A stretch of DNA of 64,000 bases from Prochlorococcus sp. AG-355-N18 (GTDB lineage: Bacteria; Cyanobacteriota; Cyanobacteriia; PCC-6307; Cyanobiaceae): assembly GCA_003278535.1 (NCBI GenBank), contig QCEG01000001.1, forward strand, positions 62,001 through 126,000, in the 5' to 3' direction. A program made the position numbers and the translations under genes. Position 1 is the stretch's first letter, and each line of letters begins with the position of its first letter. The notes under the pieces are model-generated. The model searched no databases. It was not told where the DNA came from and saw only the letters and a program-made list of their open reading frames with translations. Of the stretch, positions 1 through 10,111 are shown piece by piece.

Positions 1-1
1 A

Positions 2-877
2 GTTACTCAAAGAAATAGATTACTAAATAAAGGAGAAAATACTAACTTGTTATCAATGACCGCAACACCAATTCCAAGAACTCTTGCGCTTTCTATTTAT
101 GGTGATTTAGATGTGAGTCAAATTACAGAACTACCTCCTGGGAGAGTTCCCATAACAACAAAAATAATTTCAGAAGAGGATTTAACTAACTTGTTCAAGA
201 TTGTTGAAGATGAGATTAATAAGGGAAAGCAAGCTTATGTGATTTTGCCACTTATAGAAGATTCAGAAAAAATGAATTTAAGCTCCGCAAAGAAAACATT
301 CAAACATTTATCGGAAGAGGTCTTTTTTAACAAAAAAGTTGGATTACTACATGGTAAATTAAGTTCAGAAGAAAAGAATGAAGTAATTAATTCTTTTTTA
401 AAGAATGAAATTAATATATTGGTTTCAACCACTGTAATTGAGGTTGGCATTGATGTGCCTAACGCCACAATTATGATTATTTACAATTCGGACAGATTTG
501 GATTGTCCCAGCTACATCAATTAAGGGGGAGAGTTGGTAGAGGATCAACAAAATCTTTTTGTTATCTGGTAACCTCCGATAAAAATGGATTAGAAAATAA
601 ACGACTTTGTGTTTTACAAAAATCTAATGATGGCTTTTATATTGCTGAAAAAGACTTGGAGCTTAGAGGACCAGGCCAGATTTTAGGATATAGGCAATCC
701 GGATTGCCTGATTTTGTACTGGACAATTTACCTAACAATAAATTTCTTATTGATAAGGCTCGTGAAGAGGCTATTAAGATTGTTAGTGCTGATCCTGATT
801 TAAAAGAAAATATTGTTTTAAGGAATATACTTATTGATAATTCTGATAATAAATTCATTCATGATTTCTTAAATTGA
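2..877 (+). CDS. recG: ATP-dependent DNA helicase RecG, C-terminal part (5' end outside window)
   Basis: RecG remodels stalled replication forks and branched DNA using ATP. The reading frame is open from base 2, so the gene begins before the window. Visible are helicase motif III (TATPIPRTLALSIYGDLD), the second RecA-like domain with a VSTTVIEVGIDVP block, motif VI (QLRGRVGRG) and the RecG-specific C-terminal DLELRGPGQILGYRQSGLP signature. Mfd shares the helicase part, but YGDLD followed by ITELPPGR and the RQSGLP tail are RecG features. The N-terminal wedge domain is not in view. The next gene, on the same strand, starts about 57 bases later. Confidence 0.95.
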   Translation, partial: VTQRNRLLNKGENTNLLSMTATPIPRTLALSIYGDLDVSQITELPPGRVPITTKIISEEDLTNLFKIVEDEINKGKQAYVILPLIEDSEKMNLSSAKKTFKHLSEEVFFNKKVGLLHGKLSSEEKNEVINSFLKNEINILVSTTVIEVGIDVPNATIMIIYNSDRFGLSQLHQLRGRVGRGSTKSFCYLVTSDKNGLENKRLCVLQKSNDGFYIAEKDLELRGPGQILGYRQSGLPDFVLDNLPNNKFLIDKAREEAIKIVSADPDLKENIVLRNILIDNSDNKFIHDFLN

Positions 878-934
878 AAACTATCATTGTAATTTTTGAT
901 ATTTATGCCACTATAAATCAATAGCAAATTTCAA

Positions 935-1618
935 TTGAAAATTTGGAATAAAATACCAATTAAAGATAATGGGGATAATTTAATAGCTATACCTAGCTGC
1001 CTAAAGTTTTTAGATCCCCACCCTTACTCTCATTTAGGAGCACCTTACAAAGATAAAACTTCTATTTGGAAATTAAGAGAGGAGGTCGTAAATAGATTAG
1101 TAAAAGTAAATGATTATTTGATATCAAAGAGTAGTTTTAACCTTTTAATTTATGACAGTTGGCGACCTTTAGAAGTCCAGGAATTTATGTTTAAAAGAGC
1201 ATTTTTACTAGAGTGTGAAAAATCTGATATTGATATCTCTTTGGAGAAAATAAAATCATATCCATCCATTTTAAAAAAAGTTGAAAAATTTTGGGCATAT
1301 CCTTCTTGTGACACTAAGTGTCCTCCCCCTCATTCAACTGGGGGTGCATTGGATGTTTGTTTAGCAGATAAAGACGGAAAACTTGTTGAAATGGGAAGCA
1401 TGGTTGATCAAATGGATGAGACATCAAATCCTTATTTTTATGCAAACATAAAGAATGAAGAAGCAATTATTTGGAATAGTAGAAGAAATTTATTAAGGGA
1501 AATTATGACTAAATTCGGATTTGCTCAACATCCTAATGAATGGTGGCATTTTAGTTATGGTGATCAATTATGGGCTTGGAAAAATAAAAAAGAAAATGCC
1601 TTTTATGGAAAAATTTAA
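935..1618 (+). CDS. D-alanyl-D-alanine dipeptidase, VanX family
   Basis: Predicted zinc metallopeptidase (M15D) that cleaves D-Ala-D-Ala, probably in peptidoglycan dipeptide recycling. The 227-residue product has the substrate-binding YDSWRP segment, the zinc motif HSTGGALDV (about residues 132-140) and the catalytic/zinc motif EWWHFSYGD (His about 205), in family order. Translation apparently starts at a TTG; no in-frame ATG lies close by. No signal peptide is visible, so it is probably cytoplasmic. In a resistance operon VanX would be with VanH/VanA; neither is here, so this is a housekeeping version. The convergent sir gene ends 4 bases downstream. Confidence 0.88.
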   Translation: MKIWNKIPIKDNGDNLIAIPSCLKFLDPHPYSHLGAPYKDKTSIWKLREEVVNRLVKVNDYLISKSSFNLLIYDSWRPLEVQEFMFKRAFLLECEKSDIDISLEKIKSYPSILKKVEKFWAYPSCDTKCPPPHSTGGALDVCLADKDGKLVEMGSMVDQMDETSNPYFYANIKNEEAIIWNSRRNLLREIMTKFGFAQHPNEWWHFSYGDQLWAWKNKKENAFYGKI

Positions 1619-1621
1619 ATT

Positions 1622-3409
1622 CTATTGGTTTTCATTTAGTAAATTCAATATATAATTTTCATCTTGAGTATTTATAAAATCTCCGAAATCCAAATCCAAA
1701 TTACTCTTCCAATTATCAAATAATGGTTGAAGAGTTTTTTCTAAATCGTTAAGTTCCATTCTTTGTAAAAATGGCTTAGCAAGCCTTTGTAGATTTTTAC
1801 TTCCCCCCAACCATAATTGGTATTTGTTTTGCCCACTTCCAACAAGTGCTAATTCGGCCATATAAGGCCTGGTACATCCATTCGGACATCCTGTCATTCT
1901 GAATAATATTGTCTTTTGTATTTTTAGATCCAATAGTAAATTTTCAATCCTTTTTAGTACATCAGGTAATATTCTTTCAGCTTCAGTCATTGCAAGACCG
2001 CAAAGTGGTAAAGCAGGACAAGCTAAAGCGTGTCTTTGTATTTCATTAATGTTTTCTAAATTTTCGTATCCAATTTTTGATAGAGATTTTTGAATTTCAT
2101 CTTTATTTTTATTGGCGATATTACAAAGTAAAATATCTTGATTTGGTGTGAGTCTTAAATCTAAATTATATTTTTTAACAATACTTGTGATGGTATTCTT
2201 CTTATCTCCAGATAATCTCCCTGACAATAATGGTAAACCTACGAAATGGGAGGTTTTATTTTGTTTATGCCAACCTAGGTAATCAATAAGAACTTTATCA
2301 GGTTCTTTTCTAATTTTTTTAATTTCTTTTTTGAAATACTTATCAGAAAGTATCTTTTTGAACCATTTAATACCTTTTCTATGAAGAAGATATTTCATTC
2401 TCGAATTTTTTCTTGATTTTCTATCACCATAATCTCTTTGAATAGCCACAATGCTTTGTATTAATTCATAAACATCAGGTTCTTCAACATATCCAAGTGG
2501 ATCTGCAATTCTGGCAAAGGTCTCTTCATTATTATGTGTGCGACCCATCCCACCTCCAACATAGAAGTTGCATCCTTCTAAGTTTCCATCTTTAGAGGTA
2601 AAGGCAACTATTCCTATGTCATTGGTAAGAAGATCAACTGAATTGTCCCCAGGAACTGTAACAGCACATTTGAATTTTCTCGGTAAATAAGTTGAACCAT
2701 AAAGGGGCTCATCTTTTATCCCACTAAAAACATTATCTTTGAATTGGAGCTTCCTAATTGCTTCAATATCTTTGTCAGGCTTTATGGTGTACTCTAAATC
2801 TCCATCAGCCCAAAGCTCTAAAAAAGTGCCTTGGCCAGCCATTGGGGTGAGAAGATCTGCAACTTTTTTTGCCAATGCTCTTGCAATATTATAATCTGGC
2901 GAATCAAATGGAGCCGCGGGTGCCATAACGTTTCTATTTATGTCTCCACATGCAGCTAATGTGGAGCCCATTGAATTTACTATTGTTTGAATTACTTGCT
3001 TTAGGTTCTCCTTTCTAATCCCATGCATTTGAAAGGCTTGTCTTGTAGTGGCCCTAAGTGTTCCGTTACCTAGTTTGTCAGATAATTCATCTAATGCTAA
3101 AAATAATTTCCCAGGGACTTCGCCTCCAGGATTTCTTAACCTAAGCATCATTTGCCAATCTTTACTTTTGCCGGGCCTTCTATTTTCCCTATTATCTTGT
3201 TGATAACTACCATGAAATTTTAATAACTGAACTGCGTCATTGGTAAAATGATCGCTCTCATTGACTAATTCCTTAGCAAGTGGCTCCTTAAGAAATTGGC
3301 TACTTTTTTTAAAATTTTCAAATTTAGAAACTTCCAGTCCATTTGCCAGACAAACAGTTTCCTCCTTGGCAGGATCTTTTTTCTTTTTTACTTTCTCAAC
3401 TTTGATCAA
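1622..3409 (-). CDS. sir: Ferredoxin-sulfite reductase
   Basis: Catalyses the six-electron reduction of sulfite to sulfide with ferredoxin as donor, the last reductive step before cysteine synthesis. The 595-residue length is typical. The siroheme/[4Fe-4S] ligands are visible as two Cys pairs: C464 and C470 in ACPALPLCGLA, and C508 and C512 in TGCPNGCTRPY. The N-terminal half carries the ferredoxin-nitrite/sulfite reductase domain, including the TTRQAFQMHGI segment. Nitrite reductase has a similar architecture; the length, the neighbourhood (glyS, chlP) and the motif context favour sulfite reductase. It is divergent from glyS. Confidence 0.93.
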   Translation of the reverse strand: MIKVEKVKKKKDPAKEETVCLANGLEVSKFENFKKSSQFLKEPLAKELVNESDHFTNDAVQLLKFHGSYQQDNRENRRPGKSKDWQMMLRLRNPGGEVPGKLFLALDELSDKLGNGTLRATTRQAFQMHGIRKENLKQVIQTIVNSMGSTLAACGDINRNVMAPAAPFDSPDYNIARALAKKVADLLTPMAGQGTFLELWADGDLEYTIKPDKDIEAIRKLQFKDNVFSGIKDEPLYGSTYLPRKFKCAVTVPGDNSVDLLTNDIGIVAFTSKDGNLEGCNFYVGGGMGRTHNNEETFARIADPLGYVEEPDVYELIQSIVAIQRDYGDRKSRKNSRMKYLLHRKGIKWFKKILSDKYFKKEIKKIRKEPDKVLIDYLGWHKQNKTSHFVGLPLLSGRLSGDKKNTITSIVKKYNLDLRLTPNQDILLCNIANKNKDEIQKSLSKIGYENLENINEIQRHALACPALPLCGLAMTEAERILPDVLKRIENLLLDLKIQKTILFRMTGCPNGCTRPYMAELALVGSGQNKYQLWLGGSKNLQRLAKPFLQRMELNDLEKTLQPLFDNWKSNLDLDFGDFINTQDENYILNLLNENQ

Positions 3410-3496
3410 AGGACCAAAACATATCTCTTTTTATACATTAGCGAAAAGCTTATTTAACTGGTAGTAAATTATAGTAAGTAAAGTTATATTTTTTTC

Positions 3497-5659
3497 TTGT
3501 CTAAATATTTACTTGAGATAGGAACAGAAGAGTTGCCAGCAAAATTTTCTCATTCTGTTCTAGAGCAATTTAAATCTCTAATAGAATTTGAATTGGATAA
3601 AAAGTTAATCAAATTCGAACATATAGATGTTACCTCCACACCAAGGAGGATAGTTCTACTTCTTGAAGGTTTAGTTGATTATGCAGAAGATAAAATAATA
3701 GAAAGAAAAGGGCCTAAAGCAAATTCATCTTATTTAAATGGATGTCCTACTAATGCTGCTTTAGGATTTGCTAATAGCCTAGATATAGATGTTGGGGAGC
3801 TAGAAATAAAAAGTACAGAAAAGGGTGATTTTGTATTTGGAAAAAAAATTGAGAAAGGACAATCAACAAGAATTTCTTTGTCTTCGATTATCCCAAAATT
3901 AGTAAAGAGTCTTCAAGGCCCTCGATTTATGAAATGGGGTGCTGGGAACATAAAATTTTCAAGGCCTATTAGATGGATTGCCTCTATTTATAATGATGAA
4001 ATTCTTGATTTTGAATTTGATGAATGTGATCCAAAAATTCAAATAAGTAATAAATCAAAAAGTCATAGATTAATAAATGAAGTTTTTGAAGTTAAGCATG
4101 CTAATAATTTCTTTGAATTATTAGAACAAAATAGAATTATAGTTAAACGACATGAAAGAAAAGAAAAAATAGAAAGTTTAATAAATCAGGCATCTAAATC
4201 TTTAAATCTGAAACCTGACCTTTCAGATGGATTACTAAATGAACTAACTGATTTAGTTGAATGGCCTGACTTAATTATTGGCAATTTTAGTGATGAATTT
4301 CTTGATCTTCCAGTTGAAGTTCTTTCAACAGTTATGAAAAGTCATCAGAGATACGTTCCTCTTTTATTGAAAAACAAAAGCTTTTCTAAACTAGATTTAA
4401 GCTCAGAAAAAAATATTAGTACAACTTTCTGCATTATTTCAAATGGTCTTGAAGAATCAAGGAATAATATTGCCAAAGGTAATGAGAAAGTATTGAGGGC
4501 AAGGTTTTCAGATGCAAAGTTTTTCGTAGAAAGTGACAAAAAAGTTGCTTCAATCGAAAGAAATGAAAAGCTTAAATCTGTTTCCTATTTGAAAGGACTT
4601 GGAAATATATTTCAGAGGGTAGAAAGGATAGAGGAAGTTACTAAAAAAATTCTTAATTTTTTAAATGATAAATCTTTAGAAGAAAAAAAAATAATAGAAG
4701 CTGCTAAATACTGCAAAAACGACTTATGTAGCGAAATTGTTTTCGAATTCCCTGAGCTGCAAGGAATAATGGGTGGTAAATATCTTAAACATGAGGGATT
4801 TTGTGAGAATGTTTGCTTGGCTGTCGCTGAACATTATTTACCTTCTTTTTATAAAGATGCTTTGCCTTCCACAAAATATGGTGCAATAGTTTCTATAGCA
4901 GATAAGGTCGAAACTTTAATAAGTATATTTATTTCTGGTAAGCGGCCCAGTGGATCGTCTGACCCTTATGCTTTAAGAAGAAATTTAAATGGAGTGATTA
5001 AAATAATTTGGGATTATGAACTTGATTTACCTTTAGATAAATTATTTAACGAACTTATTGATTTTTGGAAAATCGCATTTCCGAATTTAAATTTCTCAAG
5101 AGAAAAAGTATTTAATGATTTAAATGAATTTTTAGTTCAAAGAATTGTTAGTCATCTAGAAGAAATATCACTAAGTAAAGAATTAATAAAGGCCGTTTGC
5201 TCTTCTGATGAATTATCTCAAAAAAGAGTATTGAATATTGTTGATCTTAAAAATAGGATTAAATCTATTATGAACTTTAAAGAAAAGGAAAATTTTGTTG
5301 AAATCCAGAAGGTAATTACTAGGGTAAGCAAATTAGCTATTAATAGTGATCTTTCCACAGACGTTCTCTCAACAATAGATTATGTAGATACAAAACTTTT
5401 TGAAAAAGATTGTGAATTGAAAGTTTTGGAATTTATTAAAGAATTAGAAAAACTTTTTTCAGAAGGTTATTGCAATTATTTAGAGCTTCTAAATTTGTTT
5501 GAGGTTAATATAAAAACGATCGAGGATTTATTTGATAACGAAAAGGGAGTCCTAATAATGTCTGAGGATTTAAAAATAAGAAGTAATAGACTCAATTTGT
5601 TGAGCTTAATTAAAAATTATTCTCTAAAAATAGCCGACTTTACACTTTTGAACTCTTAA
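3497..5659 (+). CDS. glyS: Glycyl-tRNA synthetase beta subunit
   Basis: The beta chain of the bacterial alpha2beta2 glycyl-tRNA synthetase, needed for tRNA(Gly) recognition and aminoacylation. The 720-residue product begins with the family's LLEIGTEELPAK signature and contains LQGPRFMKWG and the FPELQGIMGGKYLKHEG segment, plus the YALRRNLNG region of the C-terminal part. The start codon is TTG. The alpha subunit gene (glyQ) is not in the window. The last 20 bases overlap the 3' end of the convergent chlP gene. Confidence 0.96.
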   Translation: MSKYLLEIGTEELPAKFSHSVLEQFKSLIEFELDKKLIKFEHIDVTSTPRRIVLLLEGLVDYAEDKIIERKGPKANSSYLNGCPTNAALGFANSLDIDVGELEIKSTEKGDFVFGKKIEKGQSTRISLSSIIPKLVKSLQGPRFMKWGAGNIKFSRPIRWIASIYNDEILDFEFDECDPKIQISNKSKSHRLINEVFEVKHANNFFELLEQNRIIVKRHERKEKIESLINQASKSLNLKPDLSDGLLNELTDLVEWPDLIIGNFSDEFLDLPVEVLSTVMKSHQRYVPLLLKNKSFSKLDLSSEKNISTTFCIISNGLEESRNNIAKGNEKVLRARFSDAKFFVESDKKVASIERNEKLKSVSYLKGLGNIFQRVERIEEVTKKILNFLNDKSLEEKKIIEAAKYCKNDLCSEIVFEFPELQGIMGGKYLKHEGFCENVCLAVAEHYLPSFYKDALPSTKYGAIVSIADKVETLISIFISGKRPSGSSDPYALRRNLNGVIKIIWDYELDLPLDKLFNELIDFWKIAFPNLNFSREKVFNDLNEFLVQRIVSHLEEISLSKELIKAVCSSDELSQKRVLNIVDLKNRIKSIMNFKEKENFVEIQKVITRVSKLAINSDLSTDVLSTIDYVDTKLFEKDCELKVLEFIKELEKLFSEGYCNYLELLNLFEVNIKTIEDLFDNEKGVLIMSEDLKIRSNRLNLLSLIKNYSLKIADFTLLNS

Positions 5660-6980
5660 CTTTAATACCTCCCTTTATTGAATAATTTTCTAGCATTTTT
5701 TCTACTTCTTTATTTTCCCTAACAGCACTATCAACAGGTTTGTATTTTAGAGGTGCGAGAGCTTTCCCTCTTAAAATCGAACCAAGTGTAAGCATTGTAA
5801 TTTTAAGTTGCTGTAATGGTTTCATGGCGACAACTCTTTTATATAAGTAACTATCAAAAGTAAGTCTTTGTACATCCATGTCATCACACATCTCAACGAA
5901 TGCTTCTCTTGCAGAATCATTTCGGTAGAAAATATTTTGAAGGATTTCTAACACCTTATAAGTTGTGCCATATTTTTTATCCCATTTTTTAAGATAGTTT
6001 TTTAAATCTTTTTCTGTTGGAATTACTTGACCGTTTTTTGATGCTTCAACAATTTCTTCAGCACACATTCTTCCGCTTTTTGCCGCAAAATAAATACCCT
6101 CTCCAGAACTTTTTGTAACATAACCAGCTGCATCGCCAACCAATGCCATTCTCCCAACTACTCTTCTTGGCCTTGGATGCTCAGGGATAGGATGCGCTTC
6201 TACCTTTATTACTTCACCATTTACAAGTCTTTTCTTTGCCCTATTTCTTACACCCTCTTGAAGTCCTTTAATTAATGACTGATTTTTCTGCATGGTTCCA
6301 GTGCCCACAGCAACATGATCATATTTAGGAAATACCCACCCATAAAAATCAGGAGAAACATCAGTTCCGACATACATTTCAGCAAGATCTTCGTAGTAAC
6401 CCATTTCTTCTTTAGGCAATTTAATTCTTTCCTGAAATGCTATAGCAACTTTGTAATCTCCTGCATCCATTGCTTTTGCGACTCTGCTATTAGCTCCATC
6501 AGCTCCGATCAAAAGGTCAACAGTAAGTTCTTTGAGTTCCCCTTTTTTATCTCCATTCGTAAAATCCGAGTAGGAAAGCTTATATGGCCCTTGATTATTA
6601 TCGCCAGTATCAATAGAAGTAACTAATCCATTTATTAATGTAGCCCCAAGATCTGATGCTCTGTTGCGCATAAAGGCATCCATAACTTCTCTTCTACACA
6701 TTCCAATAAACTCATTATCACTTTTCCCATAAACTCTATCTAAACTTATATCTACCTCTCTATTTGATGGAGATATCATTCTCATATGCCTTACTTTTCT
6801 ATCAATAATTGACTCAGGTAAATCAAATTCTTCGACCATGCAAAGTGGAATTGCTCCTCCACATGGTTTTGCATTATCTAATTTTCTCTCGAAGAGCCAA
6901 GTTTTTATTCCAGCTTTAGCAAGTATTTCTGCAGCACATGAACCACTTGGCCCTCCACCAATAACAGCTACCCTCAACAT
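5640..6980 (-). CDS. chlP: Geranylgeranyl reductase
   Basis: FAD/NADPH enzyme that reduces the geranylgeranyl chain to phytyl for chlorophyll and tocopherol. The 446-residue product begins with the dinucleotide-binding motif VAVIGGGPSGS, followed by KPCGGAIP near the flavin site and a second FAD motif ALVGDAAGYV. It acts at the thylakoid membrane, although no membrane span is obvious. The 3' end overlaps the convergent glyS gene by 20 bases. Its presence marks the organism as phototrophic. Confidence 0.96.
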   Translation of the reverse strand: MLRVAVIGGGPSGSCAAEILAKAGIKTWLFERKLDNAKPCGGAIPLCMVEEFDLPESIIDRKVRHMRMISPSNREVDISLDRVYGKSDNEFIGMCRREVMDAFMRNRASDLGATLINGLVTSIDTGDNNQGPYKLSYSDFTNGDKKGELKELTVDLLIGADGANSRVAKAMDAGDYKVAIAFQERIKLPKEEMGYYEDLAEMYVGTDVSPDFYGWVFPKYDHVAVGTGTMQKNQSLIKGLQEGVRNRAKKRLVNGEVIKVEAHPIPEHPRPRRVVGRMALVGDAAGYVTKSSGEGIYFAAKSGRMCAEEIVEASKNGQVIPTEKDLKNYLKKWDKKYGTTYKVLEILQNIFYRNDSAREAFVEMCDDMDVQRLTFDSYLYKRVVAMKPLQQLKITMLTLGSILRGKALAPLKYKPVDSAVRENKEVEKMLENYSIKGGIKVKSSKV

Positions 6981-7092
6981 ATGAAAAAAAATAATACTGT
7001 ATATAAAAACTACATCTTTTTTGCTTATAAAAGTGCATTTCGTAAAATAATAGTTAATATCGAAATATGTTTTCTAGGTTCACCTATAAATA

Positions 7093-7806
7093 TTGGAACA
7101 AAACAAAGACTTTAATCAATTTGAAATACCTCTAGCCAAAAGAATCTACTTAAATAATTCCAACTCAATATTATTTAAAAAATTATTAATATTTTCTCCA
7201 TTTCTTTGTCTCTTTTTTTCTCTCTTTGTATTGCGATTAATTAGAAATATAGAAATAGGATCTCTTGGCAATATCAATTTTCAGGCTCAGATTAATCATG
7301 ATCATAGAATATTAGGCCATTTACCCTATGCGGAAATTCCTAGGGAGAAACTAGTTTTAATTGAACCCAATATTCAAGTTCATATTGATATGCGTGATTC
7401 TTTGATAGAGATGAGGGATGAAGCAAAAAAGAATGGGATATACTTAGTTTTCTTGAGTGGTTATAGATCAATAAATTTGCAAAACGAAATCTTCTATTCT
7501 CTTAAATCTTTTAGAAAACAGGATGCTGCAGAAAGAGCTAGAGTTTCAGCCCCCCCTGGATATTCTGAACATAGCACTGGTTTTGCAATTGATATTGGTG
7601 ATGCTACTCAAAGAGAAACAGACTTTGAGACCGAATTTGAAAATACTGACGCTTTTAGATGGTTAATAAAGAATGCAGCTAAATTTCATTTTAAGTTATC
7701 GTTCACCAAAGATAATAAATTTATAGATTATGAACCTTGGCATTGGAGATATGAGGGATCAATTGAAGCTTTAAAAATTTTTGAAAGTTCAAACAGAAAA
7801 TCATAA
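7093..7806 (+). CDS. D-alanyl-D-alanine carboxypeptidase, VanY family, membrane-anchored
   Basis: Predicted zinc DD-carboxypeptidase (M15B) trimming pentapeptides of peptidoglycan. The 237-residue product has a single hydrophobic segment at about residues 28-48 (LLIFSPFLCLFFSLFVL) that would anchor it with the catalytic domain in the periplasm. The catalytic domain shows SGYRS, the zinc motif SEHSTGFAIDIGD and the C-terminal EPWHWRYEG. Translation apparently begins at a TTG. It is the second M15 peptidase within 6 kb: the VanX-like protein upstream lacks an anchor and would act on dipeptides inside the cell. Confidence 0.9.
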   Translation: MEQNKDFNQFEIPLAKRIYLNNSNSILFKKLLIFSPFLCLFFSLFVLRLIRNIEIGSLGNINFQAQINHDHRILGHLPYAEIPREKLVLIEPNIQVHIDMRDSLIEMRDEAKKNGIYLVFLSGYRSINLQNEIFYSLKSFRKQDAAERARVSAPPGYSEHSTGFAIDIGDATQRETDFETEFENTDAFRWLIKNAAKFHFKLSFTKDNKFIDYEPWHWRYEGSIEALKIFESSNRKS

Positions 7807-7934
7807 ACCTAATTAATAAATAAATTATTCAATATGATTATGTTTTTCAAAGTCTTAAAGAGAAAATTCTCATAATAAGCATTCTTTAGGTTAGCCTTAA
7901 TAAAGTCAATCTACTATTTATATAAAATTTATAA

Positions 7935-9731
7935 ATGTCATCTTCGATAAAAGAAATTAGGAATGTTGCAATTATTGCCCACGTAGATCATGGTAAGACA
8001 ACTCTTGTAGACGCGTTGTTATCTCAGTCAGGAATATTTAGAGATAATGAAGTCATTCCTACATGCGTAATGGACTCGAATGATCTAGAAAGAGAAAGGG
8101 GAATAACAATACTCTCAAAAAATACAGCAGTGAACTATAAAGATACCAGAATTAACATTATAGATACACCCGGACATGCAGATTTTGGAGGAGAAGTAGA
8201 AAGGGTTTTGGGCATGGTTGATGGTTGTCTGCTTATCGTTGATGCAAATGAGGGGCCGATGCCTCAAACAAGATTTGTTTTGAAAAAAGCATTAGAAAAA
8301 GGACTGAGGCCTATAGTTTTTGTAAATAAAATTGATAGGCCAAGAGTAGTCCCAGAAATAGCAATTGATAAGGTATTGGATTTGTTTTTAGAATTAGGAG
8401 CAGATGATGATCAATGTGATTTTCCTTATCTTTTTGGAAGCGGCCTTTCTGGCTTTGCAAAAGAAGAGATGGAATCTAATAGTGACAATATGATGCCTCT
8501 TTTTGAAGCTATTATTAGACATGTTCCACCTCCAGTAGGTGATGCAAATAAGCCTCTTCAGCTACAAATAACTACTTTGGACTATTCTGATTTCTTAGGC
8601 AGAATTGTAATTGGGAAAATTCATAATGGAACTATAAAAAATGGTCAACAAGCTAGTTTAATTAAAGAAAATGGTAAAACTATTAAAGGAAAGGTTAGTA
8701 AATTACTTGGATTCGAAGGATTAAAAAGAATTGATATAAATGAGGCATTTGCAGGGGATATCGTTGCAGTTTCTGGTTTCGATGACGTTAATATTGGTGA
8801 GACGATAGCATGTCCCGATTCTCCCCATCCACTTCCATTAATCAAAGTTGATGAACCCACCTTAAATATGACTTTTGTTGTTAACGATTCTCCATTCGCA
8901 GGTAAAGAAGGGAAATTTGTGACTAGTAGACAACTAAAAAATAGATTGGAAAGGGAACTTTTAACAAATGTTGCCCTAAGGGTTGAAGAAACTGATTCTC
9001 CTGATAGGTTTTCAGTCTCAGGAAGAGGGGAGTTACATTTAGGTATATTAATTGAAACTATGAGAAGAGAAGGGTTCGAGTTTCAAATCTCACAACCTCA
9101 AGTAATTTTTAGAGAAATCGATAATGTTGAATGTGAACCTATAGAGACTTTGGTCCTAGATGTACCTGAAGTATCCGTTGGTTCTTGTATAGAAAAACTT
9201 GGATCTAGAAAGGCAGAGATGAAAAATATGCAGACAAGTTCAGATGGGAGATCTCAATTAGAGTTTCTTGTGCCATCAAGAGGACTAATTGGATTTCGTG
9301 GTGAATTTGTTCGGTTAACAAGAGGTGAAGGTATCATGAGCCACTCATTTCATGAATATAAACCTAAAACAGGAGATTTTGAAACCAGAAGAAATGGAGT
9401 CCTTATAGCTTTTGAAGAAGGTGTGGCCACATTTTATGCATTAAAGAATGCTGAAGATAGGGGAGTCTATTTCATTAAACCTGGAGTTAAAGTTTATAAG
9501 GGAATGATAATTGGAGAGAATAATCGACCTCAAGATCTAGAATTAAATATATGTAAAACTAAGCAGTTGACTAATATGAGGTCTGCAGGGGCAGAAGAAC
9601 TTGATACTTTGCAGTCACCTATTGATATTACCCTTGAAAGAGCACTTGAATATATTGGACCAGATGAAATGTTAGAGGTAACACCCGATTCAATTAGAAT
9701 GAGAAAAATAATTAAAAAGAAAAGAAATTAA
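7935..9731 (+). CDS. typA: Translational GTPase TypA/BipA
   Basis: Ribosome-associated GTPase of the EF-G/LepA group, involved in ribosome assembly and stress or cold adaptation. The 598-residue product has G1 [11 protein letters not shown]2/G3 RERGITI and [10 protein letters not shown], and G4 NKID, then the beta-barrel, EF-G-like domains and the TypA C-terminal domain ([16 protein letters not shown]). Length and motif order are typical. The ATG start directly precedes a well-conserved N terminus. The DUF309 gene follows after 11 bases on the same strand. Confidence 0.97.
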   Translation: MSSSIKEIRNVAIIAHVDHGKTTLVDALLSQSGIFRDNEVIPTCVMDSNDLERERGITILSKNTAVNYKDTRINIIDTPGHADFGGEVERVLGMVDGCLLIVDANEGPMPQTRFVLKKALEKGLRPIVFVNKIDRPRVVPEIAIDKVLDLFLELGADDDQCDFPYLFGSGLSGFAKEEMESNSDNMMPLFEAIIRHVPPPVGDANKPLQLQITTLDYSDFLGRIVIGKIHNGTIKNGQQASLIKENGKTIKGKVSKLLGFEGLKRIDINEAFAGDIVAVSGFDDVNIGETIACPDSPHPLPLIKVDEPTLNMTFVVNDSPFAGKEGKFVTSRQLKNRLERELLTNVALRVEETDSPDRFSVSGRGELHLGILIETMRREGFEFQISQPQVIFREIDNVECEPIETLVLDVPEVSVGSCIEKLGSRKAEMKNMQTSSDGRSQLEFLVPSRGLIGFRGEFVRLTRGEGIMSHSFHEYKPKTGDFETRRNGVLIAFEEGVATFYALKNAEDRGVYFIKPGVKVYKGMIIGENNRPQDLELNICKTKQLTNMRSAGAEELDTLQSPIDITLERALEYIGPDEMLEVTPDSIRMRKIIKKKRN

Positions 9732-9742
9732 TAATTAGTTGC

Positions 9743-10111
9743 ATGAACGAAGAAAGTACAAAAAGTTTAAGGGATTCTCTTTTTACGGCTTTAAATCTTT
9801 TTAATAATCATGAATGGTATGAGGCTCATGATGCTTTTGAAGAAATATGGAATTCCGTTGATGGTGATGAGAGACAAGTTATCCAGGGAATTTTACAAGT
9901 ATCTGTTTCACAGTTTCACTTAAGTAAAGGTAATTTAAATGGAGCTACTATTTTGCTTGGAGAGGGTTTAGGCAGAATAAAAACTAGAACTAAGATTAAT
10001 TTAGGAATTGATCTTGAATCCTTCTGCCAATGTTTGGAAGATTTATTGAGGAAATTACAATATAAGGAGTTATTAAATGAGGACGATAAGCCTTTTTTGA
10101 AACCTCTTTGA
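9743..10111 (+). CDS. DUF309 family protein
   Basis: A 122-residue, all-alpha protein with the DUF309 signature NNHEWYEAHDAFEEIW and a following QGILQVSVSQFHLSKGN stretch. The family is widespread in cyanobacteria and Gram-positive bacteria; its biochemical role is not established to my knowledge. The conserved His-Glu pairs (HEWYEAHDAFEE) look like possible metal ligands, which is inference. It lies 11 bases after typA, and its TGA stop overlaps the ATG of a 32-residue reading frame, suggesting translational coupling. Confidence 0.85.
   Translation: MNEESTKSLRDSLFTALNLFNNHEWYEAHDAFEEIWNSVDGDERQVIQGILQVSVSQFHLSKGNLNGATILLGEGLGRIKTRTKINLGIDLESFCQCLEDLLRKLQYKELLNEDDKPFLKPL

Noticed and set aside
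1-877. Mfd transcription-repair coupling factor
   Set aside because: Helicase motifs fit both, but YGDLD, ELPPGR and the C-terminal RQSGLP block are RecG-specific.
6981-7106. Short plus-strand frame starting right after the chlP start codon
   Set aside because: Low-complexity, overlaps the start of the VanY-like gene and has no recognisable feature.
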